This document shows, in pieces, positions 7,894 to 15,516 of a stretch of 64,000 bases of DNA (positions are counted from its first letter, which is position 1; every line of letters starts with the position of its first letter). This DNA comes from Rhodospirillales bacterium (GTDB taxonomy: Bacteria > Pseudomonadota > Alphaproteobacteria > Rhodospirillales > UBA2165): assembly GCA_022823235.1 (NCBI GenBank), contig JAJDXO010000031.1, positions 1-64,000 of the forward strand, in the 5' to 3' direction. The notes below the pieces were generated by a model. That model searched no databases and was not told the origin of the DNA. It saw only the letters and a program-made list of their open reading frames with translations. The translations under genes and the position numbers were made by a program.

Positions 7894-8982
7894 ATGAAAC
7901 GATTTCTGACCGCGAGTGTATCGGCCGTCGCCGCCTTGGGACTTTGGGCCGGGGCCGCCGCTGCCGCCGATAAGTTGACCGTCGTCTCCTGGGGCGGCGC
8001 CTATTCCATGAGCCAGGTGAAGGCCTATCATGAGCCTTACGAAGCCAAGAAGGGCATCAAAATCCTGTCCGAGAACTACAATGGCGGTCTGGCGGAAATC
8101 AAAGCCCAGGTCGAAGCCGGCAAGGTGACATGGGACGTTGTCGATCTCGAACTGTCCGATGCAGTGCGCGGCTGCGACGAGGGGCTGCTCGAAGAGCTCG
8201 ACCTTTCCCAACTGCCGCCGGCGCCGGACGGCACGCCTGCCAAGGAGGATTTCATTGCCGGCACGCTGCACGACTGCGGCGTGGCGACGATCCTCTGGTC
8301 GACGATCTACGCCTATGATGCGGGCAGGATGACCGGCGGAAAGCCCAGGACCATCGCCGACTTCTTCGACACCAAGAAATTTCCCGGCAAGCGGGGCATG
8401 CGCAAGACCCCCAAGGTAAACCTGGAGTTCGCCCTGATGGCCGACGGTGTGCCGCCCGGCAAGGTCTATGAAGTGCTGTCGACGCCGAAAGGCGTGGACC
8501 GGGCCTTCGCCAAGCTGGACACCATCAAGGGCAATGTCGTCTGGTGGGAAACCGGCTCCCAGCCGCCGCAGCTCCTGGCGGACGGCGAGGTCGCCCTGAC
8601 CACGGCCTACAACGGACGCATCTTCGATGCCGCCGCGACCGAAGGGAAGTCCTTCGAGATCGTCTGGGACGGCCAGGTGTGGGACATCGACCTTTGGGCT
8701 ATTCCGAAAGGCTCGCCGAACAAGGACGCGGCGGTCGAGTTCATCAAATTCTCCACCGACACCCGGCGCTTGGCGGATCAGGCCCGGTTTATCTCCTATG
8801 GCCCGGCGCGCCGGTCCTCGGTTGCCTTGATCGGCAAGCACTTCGAAGCCGGAATTCCCATGGGGCCGCACATGCCGACGGCGCCCGGGAATTTCAAGAA
8901 CGCCCTCCAGAACAACTTCGAGTTCTGGGCCGATTATCAGGACGAGCTGAACGAGCGTTTCAACGCCTGGCTCGCCAACTGA
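7894..8982 (+). CDS. Spermidine/putrescine-type ABC transporter substrate-binding protein
   Basis: The 362-residue protein starts with a clear signal peptide (residues 1-24, ending GAAAAA-DKL) and then has the PotD/PotF pattern LTVVSWGGAYSMSQ, followed by the two-lobed binding fold with WETGSQPPQLLADGEVALTT in the second lobe. It would be periplasmic and would deliver polyamine-like or other small amine ligands to the permeases encoded just downstream. A ribosome binding site (aaggag, about 7877-7882) precedes the ATG. The exact ligand cannot be read from the sequence. Confidence 0.88.
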   Translation: MKRFLTASVSAVAALGLWAGAAAAADKLTVVSWGGAYSMSQVKAYHEPYEAKKGIKILSENYNGGLAEIKAQVEAGKVTWDVVDLELSDAVRGCDEGLLEELDLSQLPPAPDGTPAKEDFIAGTLHDCGVATILWSTIYAYDAGRMTGGKPRTIADFFDTKKFPGKRGMRKTPKVNLEFALMADGVPPGKVYEVLSTPKGVDRAFAKLDTIKGNVVWWETGSQPPQLLADGEVALTTAYNGRIFDAAATEGKSFEIVWDGQVWDIDLWAIPKGSPNKDAAVEFIKFSTDTRRLADQARFISYGPARRSSVALIGKHFEAGIPMGPHMPTAPGNFKNALQNNFEFWADYQDELNERFNAWLAN

Positions 8983-9054
8983 CCGTCGTTGCGGGGGAGG
9001 GCAGCCGTTGCGCCGTCCTCTCCATTTTTCCCGGCTGAATTCCGGCGTACGCAC

Positions 9055-10335
9055 ATGACCGATGCAGCGACAACAGGCGCGGCGGCGCCGGCGGACGGGC
9101 CGCTCACCACCGCCGATGGCCGCCCGCTGAAATCCGCCTTGGCGCGCGCCGAACGCATTCGGCGCGTCAAGGCCATGCTGCTTGTCCTGCCGCTGCTGCT
9201 CTTCATCCTCATCACCTTCCTCTTTCCCATCGCCTTGATGCTGTTCCGCTCGGTCGACAACCCGATTGTCGCCGACAACATGCCGCGCACCATCGCCGCC
9301 CTCGAAGCCTGGGACGACCGCGGCGAACTGCCGGACGAGGCGGTCTTCGCCGCCCTGGCGGCCGACCTCGCCGAAGCGCGCAGGAACCGCACCATCGGAC
9401 GGCTGGCGACCCGCCTGAACTACGAAACCGGCGGTTTGCGCAGCACCGTCACCCGCACCGGCCGCCGGGCCCAGCGCCTGAAAGCGCCCTTCAAGGAAGC
9501 GCTCATCGGCTTGGATGAGGACTGGGCCAACCCGGAGACCTGGGCCGCCATCAAGCGATTGGGGAAGCGCCTCACCGGCGTGAACTATCTCGCCGCCGTC
9601 GACCGGCGCTATGACGTTAACGACAACGTCGTCCCGCAGCCCGAAGTCCGGCGGATCTACGTCGGCAACTTCATCCAGACCCTTTGGATGTCGGTCATCG
9701 TCACTATCGCCTGCCTCGCCTTGGGCTTTCCGGTAGCCTATCTGCTGTCGATCCTGCCGCTCAGGTACTCCAACGTCCTTATGATCCTTGTGCTGCTGCC
9801 GTTCTGGACGTCGCTTCTGGTGCGCACGACCTCCTGGATCGTGCTGCTGCAGACCGAAGGCATCATCAACGACATTCTCGTCTGGAGCGGCATCATCTCC
9901 GAGGGCGGGCGCATCCAGCTGATTTTCAACGCCGAGGGCACGGTGATCGCCATGACGCATATCCTGCTGCCGTTCATGATCCTGCCGCTCTATAGCGTGA
10001 TGAAGACCATTCCGCCGATCTACATGCGCGCCGCCATGTCGCTCGGCGCCGGCCGCCACTACGCCTTCTGGCGCGTCTATGCGCCCAACACCCTGCCGGG
10101 CGTCGGGGCCGGCTGCCTGCTCGTCTTCATCCTGGCCATCGGCTACTACATCACCCCGGCCCTGGTCGGCGGACAGGACGGCATGATGATCTCCAACTTC
10201 ATCGCCTACCACATGCAGCGGTCGCTCAACTGGGGCCTGGCCGCGGCGCTCGGCGCCATCCTGCTGTTCGGCGTGCTGATCCTCTATTGGGTCTACAGCA
10301 AGCTGGTCGGCCTCGAGCGGCTGAAGCTGGGATAG
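9055..10335 (+). CDS. ABC transporter permease (PotB/PotH family)
   Basis: This 426-residue inner-membrane permease begins with a polar N terminus, then one hydrophobic helix (residues about 42-65), an unusually long extracytoplasmic insert of roughly 130 residues, and five further helices. The cytoplasmic EAA loop reads AAMSLGAGRHYAFWRVYAPN. The insert between helix 1 and helix 2 (residues about 70-200) is longer than in classical PotB and is found in a subgroup of alphaproteobacterial transporters. I chose the ATG at 9055 over an upstream alternative at 8989 because it starts right before the family-like region. Confidence 0.87.
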   Translation: MTDAATTGAAAPADGPLTTADGRPLKSALARAERIRRVKAMLLVLPLLLFILITFLFPIALMLFRSVDNPIVADNMPRTIAALEAWDDRGELPDEAVFAALAADLAEARRNRTIGRLATRLNYETGGLRSTVTRTGRRAQRLKAPFKEALIGLDEDWANPETWAAIKRLGKRLTGVNYLAAVDRRYDVNDNVVPQPEVRRIYVGNFIQTLWMSVIVTIACLALGFPVAYLLSILPLRYSNVLMILVLLPFWTSLLVRTTSWIVLLQTEGIINDILVWSGIISEGGRIQLIFNAEGTVIAMTHILLPFMILPLYSVMKTIPPIYMRAAMSLGAGRHYAFWRVYAPNTLPGVGAGCLLVFILAIGYYITPALVGGQDGMMISNFIAYHMQRSLNWGLAAALGAILLFGVLILYWVYSKLVGLERLKLG

Positions 10336-10344
10336 GACGGAGCC

Positions 10345-11199
10345 ATGCTGAAACCGCCCGACTATGCGAGCACGCCCGAACGTATCTGGCACTATGCCTT
10401 CATCGCCATTTGCGCCGTCGTGTTCTTGTTCCTGATCGCGCCCCTGATCGTCATCATCCCGCTGTCGTTCAACTCGCTCCCCTATTTCACTTTCACCGAA
10501 GAGATGCTGGCGCTGGAAAAGGGAGCTTTCTCCATGCGCTGGTACGAGGATTTCTGGGGCCGGGATATCTGGCGCCAGTCGATCGTCAACTCGCTCTTCA
10601 TCGCCGTCTGCGCGACGGTTCTGGCGACGGCGCTCGGCACGGTTGCGGCCCTCGGGCTGTCGCGCCCGCATATGCCGTTCCGCGCCTTCATCATGGGCCT
10701 TCTGATCTCACCGATGATCGTGCCGCTGGTCATCACCGCGGCCGGCATCTTCTTCTTCTATGCCCGGATCGGGCTGACCGGCACCTATCTCGGCATCATC
10801 CTGGCGCATACGGCGCTCGGCACGCCCTTCGTCGTCATTACGGTGACCGCCACCCTGATCGGCTTCGACCACTCGATGACGCGCGCCGCGGCCATGTGCG
10901 GCGCCGACCCGGCGCGGGTCTTCTTCAAGATCGTCATGCCGCTCATCCTGCCCGGCGTGATCGCCGGCGCGCTCTTCGCCTTCGTCACCTCCTTCGACGA
11001 GGTCGTGGTGGTGCTGTTCGTGGCCAGCGTCGAGCAGCAGACCATTCCGCGCCAGATGTGGGCCGGAATCCGCGAGGAGATCAGCCCGACGATCCTGGCC
11101 GTCGCGACCCTGCTGATCGTCTTCTCCGTCGCGGTCATGACCACCATCGAACTGCTGCGGCGGCGCAGCGAGCGTCTGCGCGGCGTGACCCCGGCCTAA
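10345..11199 (+). CDS. ABC transporter permease (PotC/PotI family)
   Basis: The 284-residue permease has about six membrane helices and the EAA loop (AAAMCGADPARVFFKIVMPL). It pairs with the permease ending at 10335, from which it is separated by only 9 bases with a ggac/ggag binding site between. Together with the binding protein and the frameshifted ATPase it completes a four-gene polyamine-type importer operon. The operon appears to end here; REP-like palindromes follow from 11221. Confidence 0.88.
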   Translation: MLKPPDYASTPERIWHYAFIAICAVVFLFLIAPLIVIIPLSFNSLPYFTFTEEMLALEKGAFSMRWYEDFWGRDIWRQSIVNSLFIAVCATVLATALGTVAALGLSRPHMPFRAFIMGLLISPMIVPLVITAAGIFFFYARIGLTGTYLGIILAHTALGTPFVVITVTATLIGFDHSMTRAAAMCGADPARVFFKIVMPLILPGVIAGALFAFVTSFDEVVVVLFVASVEQQTIPRQMWAGIREEISPTILAVATLLIVFSVAVMTTIELLRRRSERLRGVTPA

Positions 11200-11220
11200 G
11201 GTCAGGACTCGATTGAATTA

Positions 11221-11302
11221 CGTCATGGCCGGGCCCAGACCCGGCCATCCACGTGTTGCCGCCGCAAAGGCGTGGATGCCCGGATCAAGTCCGGGCATGA
11301 CG
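11221..11302. repeat. Pair of REP-like palindromes, head to head
   Basis: Two related units, 11221-11253 and 11271-11302, lie in opposite orientation. Each starts or ends with cgtcatg(g/c)ccgg and catccacg and is itself an imperfect palindrome (ggccggg..cccggcc in one, gcccgga..tccgggc in the other). Related units occur at 12800-12934. They lie just behind the polyamine transporter operon, where they could protect or end its mRNA. Confidence 0.85.
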
Positions 11303-11372
11303 ATTTGTGAGTGAGGAGAGGGGGAGGGAGATTTTTCGGCGGGTTCCCCCGGCCGCGGCTGGCACGGTTGCT

Positions 11373-12539
11373 TCAGCCGCTTTCGCCGCCGGTTCCCTCC
11401 CGCGTTTCGTCGAGCACGAGGTCGATCACCCGGCGAAGAGCTTCGGCCTCGGTGTCGCCTTCCAGGAGGCGCAGGCGGTAGAGGTCGACCTGCCGGTCCG
11501 CCGCGGTGCCCTCGCGCACGATGGCGAGCGCGCGGCGCGTCTCCTCCTCGCAGCCGAGCGCCCGGGCGTCTTCGGCGAGCTCCTCGACCAGCTCGTTCAC
11601 CACGTCGTCGATATCGACCCGTCCGCTCTCGCTCGCCGCGTCGCCGAAGAAGGCCAGCACCCCGTAGCGCTGCGCGACCCAGCGGTTTTCCGCGACGATC
11701 TCTGTGAGCGGCTCCGGCGGCAGGGTTCCCTCCCGGTCGCGGCGCTGCAGCATCCGGATGAGCGAGGCATAAAGCGCGGCGATGCACACCGCGTCCTCGA
11801 TCCGCGTGCACACGTCGCAGATCCGCATCTCCACCGTCGGGTAGGCGTGCGACGGGCGGATATCCCACCACAGCTCGCTCCCGTCGTCGATGAAGCGCAT
11901 GGAGCGGTACTCCTCGATCAGCCGGTCGTAGTCCGCCCGCGAGCCGAGCGGCCCCGGCAGCCCGGAGCGGGGCAGGCTGCCGACCACCGTCAGCCGCCAG
12001 GACTTGAACCCGGTCTCGCGCCCGTCGCTGAACGGCGAGGAGGTCGAGAGCGCATGCAGCACCGGCAGGTAGCGCCTGAGCGCGGTCATCACCCGGACGC
12101 GGGAATCCGGGTCGCCGAAGCCGGCGTGGATGTGCATGCCGCCGACGAGGAACCGCCGCACGTTGTCCTGGAACGTCATCGCGAAGCGTTCGTAGCGCTC
12201 GCGCGGCGTCGGCATCTGCGCCTGCCACGAAGCGAAGGGATGGGTGGAGGCGGCCATCACCGCCGCGCCGTGGCGCTCCGCCGCCTCGACGACGATGCCC
12301 CGGGTCTCGCGCAGCGCCTCGCGAAGCTCCGCGACCGAGCCGCACACCCGCGTGTTGATCTCGATCTGCGCGCGCAGCAACTCGCGCACGATCTTGTGCG
12401 GCCCCGCCGCCGCCTCGCACGCCTCGAAGAGGGCGGGGTCCGGGTCGGCCAGCAGGTCGCCGGAATCCGGGTCGACGAGGAAGAACTCCTCCTCGATCCC
12501 GAGGGTGATCGCGCCGTCCCCGGCATCGCTCATGGCCAA
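11373..12539 (-). CDS. YbdK-family carboxylate-amine ligase
   Basis: This 388-residue protein belongs to the glutamate-cysteine ligase 2 (GCS2/YbdK) family, ATP-dependent enzymes that join a carboxylate to an amine; E. coli YbdK has weak gamma-glutamylcysteine synthetase activity. The family start TLGIEEEFFLVDPDSG lies at residues 11-26, with the nucleotide/metal glutamates, and further signatures are INTRVC, STHPFA, HIHAGFGDPD and EMRICDVCTR. The length is slightly above the usual 370. It is monocistronic and lies between two clusters of REP-like repeats. The physiological substrate is unknown. Confidence 0.86.
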   Translation of the reverse strand: MAMSDAGDGAITLGIEEEFFLVDPDSGDLLADPDPALFEACEAAAGPHKIVRELLRAQIEINTRVCGSVAELREALRETRGIVVEAAERHGAAVMAASTHPFASWQAQMPTPRERYERFAMTFQDNVRRFLVGGMHIHAGFGDPDSRVRVMTALRRYLPVLHALSTSSPFSDGRETGFKSWRLTVVGSLPRSGLPGPLGSRADYDRLIEEYRSMRFIDDGSELWWDIRPSHAYPTVEMRICDVCTRIEDAVCIAALYASLIRMLQRRDREGTLPPEPLTEIVAENRWVAQRYGVLAFFGDAASESGRVDIDDVVNELVEELAEDARALGCEEETRRALAIVREGTAADRQVDLYRLRLLEGDTEAEALRRVIDLVLDETREGTGGESG

Positions 12540-12621
12540 ATCCTCCGGTCTTCCATGCCCTAATTTATGCAGCGATCACGGCGCCATCAAGACGGGGAGG
12601 GTGTCGGACGGACAACAAGAG

Positions 12622-12712
12622 TGGCGGAGAGGGAGGGATTCGAACCCCCGGAGGGCTATGGACCCTCAACGGTTTTCAAGACCGCCGCTTTCGACCACTC
12701 AGCCACCTCTCC
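12622..12712 (-). tRNA. tRNA-Ser(TGA)
   Basis: The minus strand folds as a class II tRNA of 91 nt including an encoded CCA end (12622-12624). The 7-bp acceptor stem pairs GGAGAGG with the 3' end before discriminator G; the anticodon loop reads CTTGAAA with anticodon TGA; a long variable arm and a T loop GGTTCGAATCC are present. It would read UCA and related serine codons. No integrase gene or flanking attachment repeat is seen. Confidence 0.95.
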
Positions 12713-13061
12713 GCTAACGGTCTGTCCGGGCGCCTCTAATACCCCGTCGCCGTTGGCGCGCCAATAGGCTTGTTCGGCGCCGGATCGGGCGGCGATACAC
12801 GTGGATGGCCGGGTCTGGGCCCGGCCATGACGCGATTATTGTTATGTTATCGTCATGCCCGGACTTGATCCGGGCATCCACGTCTGGCGGCCGGCGATAC
12901 ACGTGGATGGCCGGGTTCGGACCCGGCCATGACGCAATCATTTATTTGCCGCCGCCCGCACGCCGCAATCCCGCCTCACGGAATAGTGGATTGCCTAAAT
13001 CCCGGACGGATACGATGATAGAACCGGAACTCGGAAAACCAGGCATTCGGGAGTGAAGCAC
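12713..13061. other. Intergenic stretch between tRNA-Ser and the hydrolase gene
   Basis: No gene is supported here. The segment holds the three REP-like units (12800-12934) and then the likely promoter region of the metallo-hydrolase gene, ending with its ribosome binding site GGGAG (13049-13053). Confidence 0.5.
12800..12934. repeat. Array of three REP-like palindromes
   Basis: Units at 12800-12832, 12851-12882 and 12902-12934 alternate in orientation with a period of about 51 bp. Units 1 and 3 are of the ggccggg..cccggcc subtype; unit 2 is of the gcccggacttgatccgggc subtype. The outer arms cgtggatg and catgacg are shared with the pair at 11221-11302. Spacers are about 18 bp, and the spacer before unit 1 and before unit 3 shares ggcgatacac. 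Confidence 0.88.
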
Positions 13062-13940
13062 ATGAGACGTCCCGCGGCCTCCATTGCCGCCGCCGCACTC
13101 GTCATTGGTCTCGGGGCCGGTCTCGGCGCCCCGCCGGTACACGCGCAATCCCTCCTTGATTCCCTGGCGCAGGCCCAGCCCAACGCCGAGCGCGGCGCGG
13201 CCCCGTGCGGACTGGGAATCGTTCGGCACCGGCGGGGCCTGCCGGGCCTGCTGCATCGCGCCGGCGCGCCGGCCGGCCATGTCAGATTAACGTTTTCCGG
13301 TCATTCGACGTTCCTCATCGAGACCGCGCAGGGCGTGAAGGCGGTGACGGACTACAACGATTTCGTCCGGCCCGACGTGCTGCCCGACCTGATCACCATG
13401 AATACCGGGCATTCCACCCATTCCACCGACAATGTCGATCCGGCGATCAAGCATGTGCTTCGCGGCTGGAATCCGTCGGGCCTGGGCGTGGTCCGCCATA
13501 ACCTCCGGGAGAGGGATCTCAGGGTGTTCAACCTTCCGACAAATATCGATTCCGGATATTTCGGCAGTTCATCGATCTTCGTCTTCGAGGCGGCGGGCGT
13601 GTGCATCGCTCATTTCGGCAATATCCGCCATGCGCTCGACGATGACCGGGCGCGGCGCATGGGCCGGATCGACATCATGCTGGTTCCGGTCGACCGCTGG
13701 ATCACCGCGAGCTTCGACGAGATCCTGTACAACATCGACAAGCTGAAGCCCCGCTACGTGATCCCCATGCACTACAACTTCATGGACCGGCCGCTCGAGT
13801 TCGCCGAACGGGTCAAGGGCATGTACAAGACGCGGCTCAACGACAGCCCGTCGATCACGGTCAGCCGCGCCAGCATGCCGGTGGATACGGAAATCCTGGT
13901 ATTGCCGCTGCCGGGCTGGGAAGGCGGTTCGCCGATTTAG
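13062..13940 (+). CDS. Secreted metallo-beta-lactamase-fold hydrolase (UlaG-like)
   Basis: The 292-residue protein has a signal peptide (residues 1-27, ending APPVHA-Q) and a metallo-beta-lactamase fold of the COG2220/UlaG type: LTFSGHSTFLIET, then MNTGHSTHSTD, then VCIAHFGNIRH and IPMHYNF. The usual metal motif HxHxDH is replaced by HSTHSTD, a variant that recurs in this exported subgroup. The ATG at 13062 follows GGGAG at 13049-13053; a GTG three codons upstream is less likely. Residues 50-75 are Gly/Arg-rich and poorly conserved. The substrate is unknown. It is probably periplasmic. Confidence 0.75.
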   Translation: MRRPAASIAAAALVIGLGAGLGAPPVHAQSLLDSLAQAQPNAERGAAPCGLGIVRHRRGLPGLLHRAGAPAGHVRLTFSGHSTFLIETAQGVKAVTDYNDFVRPDVLPDLITMNTGHSTHSTDNVDPAIKHVLRGWNPSGLGVVRHNLRERDLRVFNLPTNIDSGYFGSSSIFVFEAAGVCIAHFGNIRHALDDDRARRMGRIDIMLVPVDRWITASFDEILYNIDKLKPRYVIPMHYNFMDRPLEFAERVKGMYKTRLNDSPSITVSRASMPVDTEILVLPLPGWEGGSPI

Positions 13941-13949
13941 ACCGGCGGT

Positions 13950-14108
13950 TCAGCCCGAGCGGTTGAGGAAGGCGTTCCGGATGACGCTCTTCATGGCGCC
14001 GTCGAGGACGCTGTTGGTTTCCTCCTGGTGAACCTGCTCTCCCTTGGCCTTGGGTTTCCGCCTTGCGGCAGGCTTCCTGGGTTTCGGTTTGGCTGCCTTT
14101 TTCACCAT
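13950..14108 (-). CDS. Small basic protein, unknown function
   Basis: This short frame encodes 52 residues: a Lys/Pro/Ala/Arg-rich N-terminal half (MVKKAAKPKPRKPAARRK) and a C-terminal half that could form one helix (SVLDGAMKSVIRNAFLNRSG). GAGG lies 5-10 bases before the ATG at 14108. The N-terminal part resembles the flexible Lys/Pro/Ala tails of small nucleic-acid-binding proteins; the amphipathic end may be an interaction helix. It is convergent with the hydrolase gene, 9 bp away. No family was recognised, and it could be spurious. Confidence 0.45.
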   Translation of the reverse strand: MVKKAAKPKPRKPAARRKPKAKGEQVHQEETNSVLDGAMKSVIRNAFLNRSG

Positions 14109-14190
14109 CGTTGCCTCGTTGCTGACGTCTCTCCCGTTTCGGAATAAGGCCAGCGCGGCAAAATATCAATCCCCAAGGCCCGGCACCATT

Positions 14191-14270
14191 CCCTCTCCCC
14201 CGGAGGGAGAGGGATGCGCAGGCTTTGCGAAGCGGCAGCTGAGCTTGGCCGAAGCTGGGTGAGGGGGAAT
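14191..14270. repeat. Dispersed intergenic repeat with a hairpin end
   Basis: It begins with the hairpin ccctctccc / gggagaggg (9-bp perfect stem, 5-base loop) and continues with gggatgcgcaggctt (14211-14225) and gctgggtgaggggga (14254-14268). The last two blocks recur at 130-144 and 203-217, which suggests two diverged copies of one element. Confidence 0.55.
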
Positions 14271-14299
14271 TTCCGTATCACCCCCACTCTCATCTTCAT

Positions 14300-14331
14300 C
14301 CCCACCCCGACCCCCACCCCAACCCTCCCCC
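14300..14331 (-). other. Putative G-quadruplex motif
   Basis: The plus strand has six C runs of 3-5 bases (14300-14303, 14305-14308, 14311-14315, 14317-14320, 14323-14325, 14327-14331) separated by only 1-2 bases. The minus strand therefore carries six G runs with very short loops, the pattern that favours a stable parallel quadruplex. The last two runs also form one arm of the hairpin at 14323-14345. Confidence 0.7.
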
Positions 14332-14345
14332 TTCGAGGGGGAGGG
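14323..14345. repeat. Perfect 10-bp hairpin
   Basis: Arms ccctccccct and agggggaggg pair completely around a 3-base loop (tcg). Because the arms are CCCTNCCC and GGGNAGGG, this hairpin also produces one KOPS-like octamer in each direction. Confidence 0.7.
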
Positions 14346-14488
14346 GGATTCTTTTTTCCTTGCCCCGGCATCCGCTTGAGCTAAATGAAGTGGCGGGAGA
14401 GGAAGCGCTCCGTTCCCTCGCCCTGGAGGGGAGCTATGCAATTTTGTACGAACTATTCGGGGGGTACCTCCCGAACGGGTGTCATCAA

Positions 14489-14518
14489 ATGTCCATGAAT
14501 GTCCATGAATGTCCATGT
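14489..14518. repeat. Triple 10-bp direct repeat
   Basis: The unit aatgtccatg occurs three times in tandem with a period of exactly 10 bp, close to one helical turn. It lies 75-105 bp upstream of the amidohydrolase start at 14593, where it could be a binding array for a regulator or simple slippage. Confidence 0.7.
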
Positions 14519-14592
14519 CCCCGAAAACACAGCTATGCGTCCGGTGCATGGCTCGCGCTTGGGCGGGACCGGTCCTTGGATCTGAAGTTGCG

Positions 14593-15444
14593 ATGAAATT
14601 TCTCGGGTTTTTGGTATTTGCGGCAGGTCTGTTCGCTGCGCCCCCGGCGGCGGCGGAGGACAGGCTTCCCATTTTCGATACCCACGTCCATTACAGCCGG
14701 GACGCGTGGACCGAATACAGTCCGGCCCGGATCGAGGAGCTGTTCCGCGAGGCGGGCGTGCTGCGGGCGCTGGTATCCTCGACGCCCGACGACGGCACCC
14801 TGAAGCTTTTCAGGCACATGCCGGAACGGGTGGTGCCCAACCTCCGGCCCTACCGGGACGGCGCCGACGTCACCTCCTGGTCGGCCAACCAGGAGGTGTT
14901 CGATTACGTCTCCGAACGCCTGACCAGCGGTATCTATCGCGGCGTCGGCGAGTTCCACCTGTTCGATCCGCTGGAGGCCAGATCCCGTCAGGTCCGGGGT
15001 CTGGTCAGGCTGGCCGTCGAGAAGGACCTGTGGCTGCAGGTCCATTCGGGGGCCGAACCGGTCAAGGCGCTTTATGCCATCGACCCCCGGGTCAAGATTC
15101 TTTGGGCCCATCTCGGCATGACCGAGCCGGCCGGCGTGGTGATGGAGATGATGGATGCCTATCCCGGCATGCTGACCGAGACCTCGTTCCGCGGCGGCGA
15201 GATCGGCGGCGGCCCGGACGGGATCGACCCGGCCTGGCGCGACGTGATGATCAAGCATGCGGACCGGATCATGATCGGCTCCGACACCTACGTCACGCCG
15301 CGGTGGGGAGACTACGCGTCCCTGATCGGGGAGCACCGCGCCTGGCTGTCGCGATTGCCGGACGAGGTTGCCCGGAAGATCGCCTACGGGAACGCGGTCC
15401 GGGTGTTCGGCCCCGGCAGGGGAACCGGCTTCCCCGCGGACTGA
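14593..15444 (+). CDS. Exported amidohydrolase-family protein
   Basis: The 283-residue protein has a signal peptide (residues 1-22, FAAPPAAAE) and a TIM-barrel metal-dependent hydrolase fold. The family start PIFDTHVHYSRD carries the HxH metal ligands; later elements are FHLFDP, LWLQVHSGAEP, ILWAHLGM and GSDTYVTPRW with the conserved Asp. I chose the ATG at 14593 because it starts a good signal peptide; the frame is open further upstream, but without one. It probably acts in the periplasm on an unknown ester, lactone or amide. It is followed 72 bp later by an FAA hydrolase. Confidence 0.78.
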   Translation: MKFLGFLVFAAGLFAAPPAAAEDRLPIFDTHVHYSRDAWTEYSPARIEELFREAGVLRALVSSTPDDGTLKLFRHMPERVVPNLRPYRDGADVTSWSANQEVFDYVSERLTSGIYRGVGEFHLFDPLEARSRQVRGLVRLAVEKDLWLQVHSGAEPVKALYAIDPRVKILWAHLGMTEPAGVVMEMMDAYPGMLTETSFRGGEIGGGPDGIDPAWRDVMIKHADRIMIGSDTYVTPRWGDYASLIGEHRAWLSRLPDEVARKIAYGNAVRVFGPGRGTGFPAD

Positions 15445-15516
15445 TCCGCCTTTGACAAGCCGCCCCGAAGCCGATTTAGTCCCCCCGAATTCTTCTGGAG
15501 AGGAACCCGAAAGACC

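Larger units (their letters stand above)
14109..14592. other. Repeat-rich intergenic region
   Basis: No gene is supported in these 484 bp. It contains a 9-bp hairpin (14191-14213), a segment related to 130-217 (14211-14268), a strong G-quadruplex motif (14300-14331), a second hairpin (14323-14345) and a 10-bp triple repeat (14489-14518). The G/C-tract section and hairpins look like a composite dispersed repeat rather than a promoter. Confidence 0.6.

Noticed and set aside
7705-10671. Very long minus-strand frame (988 codons) opposite the polyamine transporter genes
   Set aside because: The plus-strand genes are clear family members with normal composition; long antisense frames are expected in GC-rich DNA.
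12800-12934. Regularly spaced repeats considered as a small CRISPR array
   Set aside because: The repeats are palindromic, alternate in orientation, have about 18-bp spacers that are partly identical, and no cas gene is near; they are REP-like.
12622-12934. tRNA-Ser as an integration site of a genomic island
   Set aside because: No integrase and no duplicated tRNA 3' end were found on either side.
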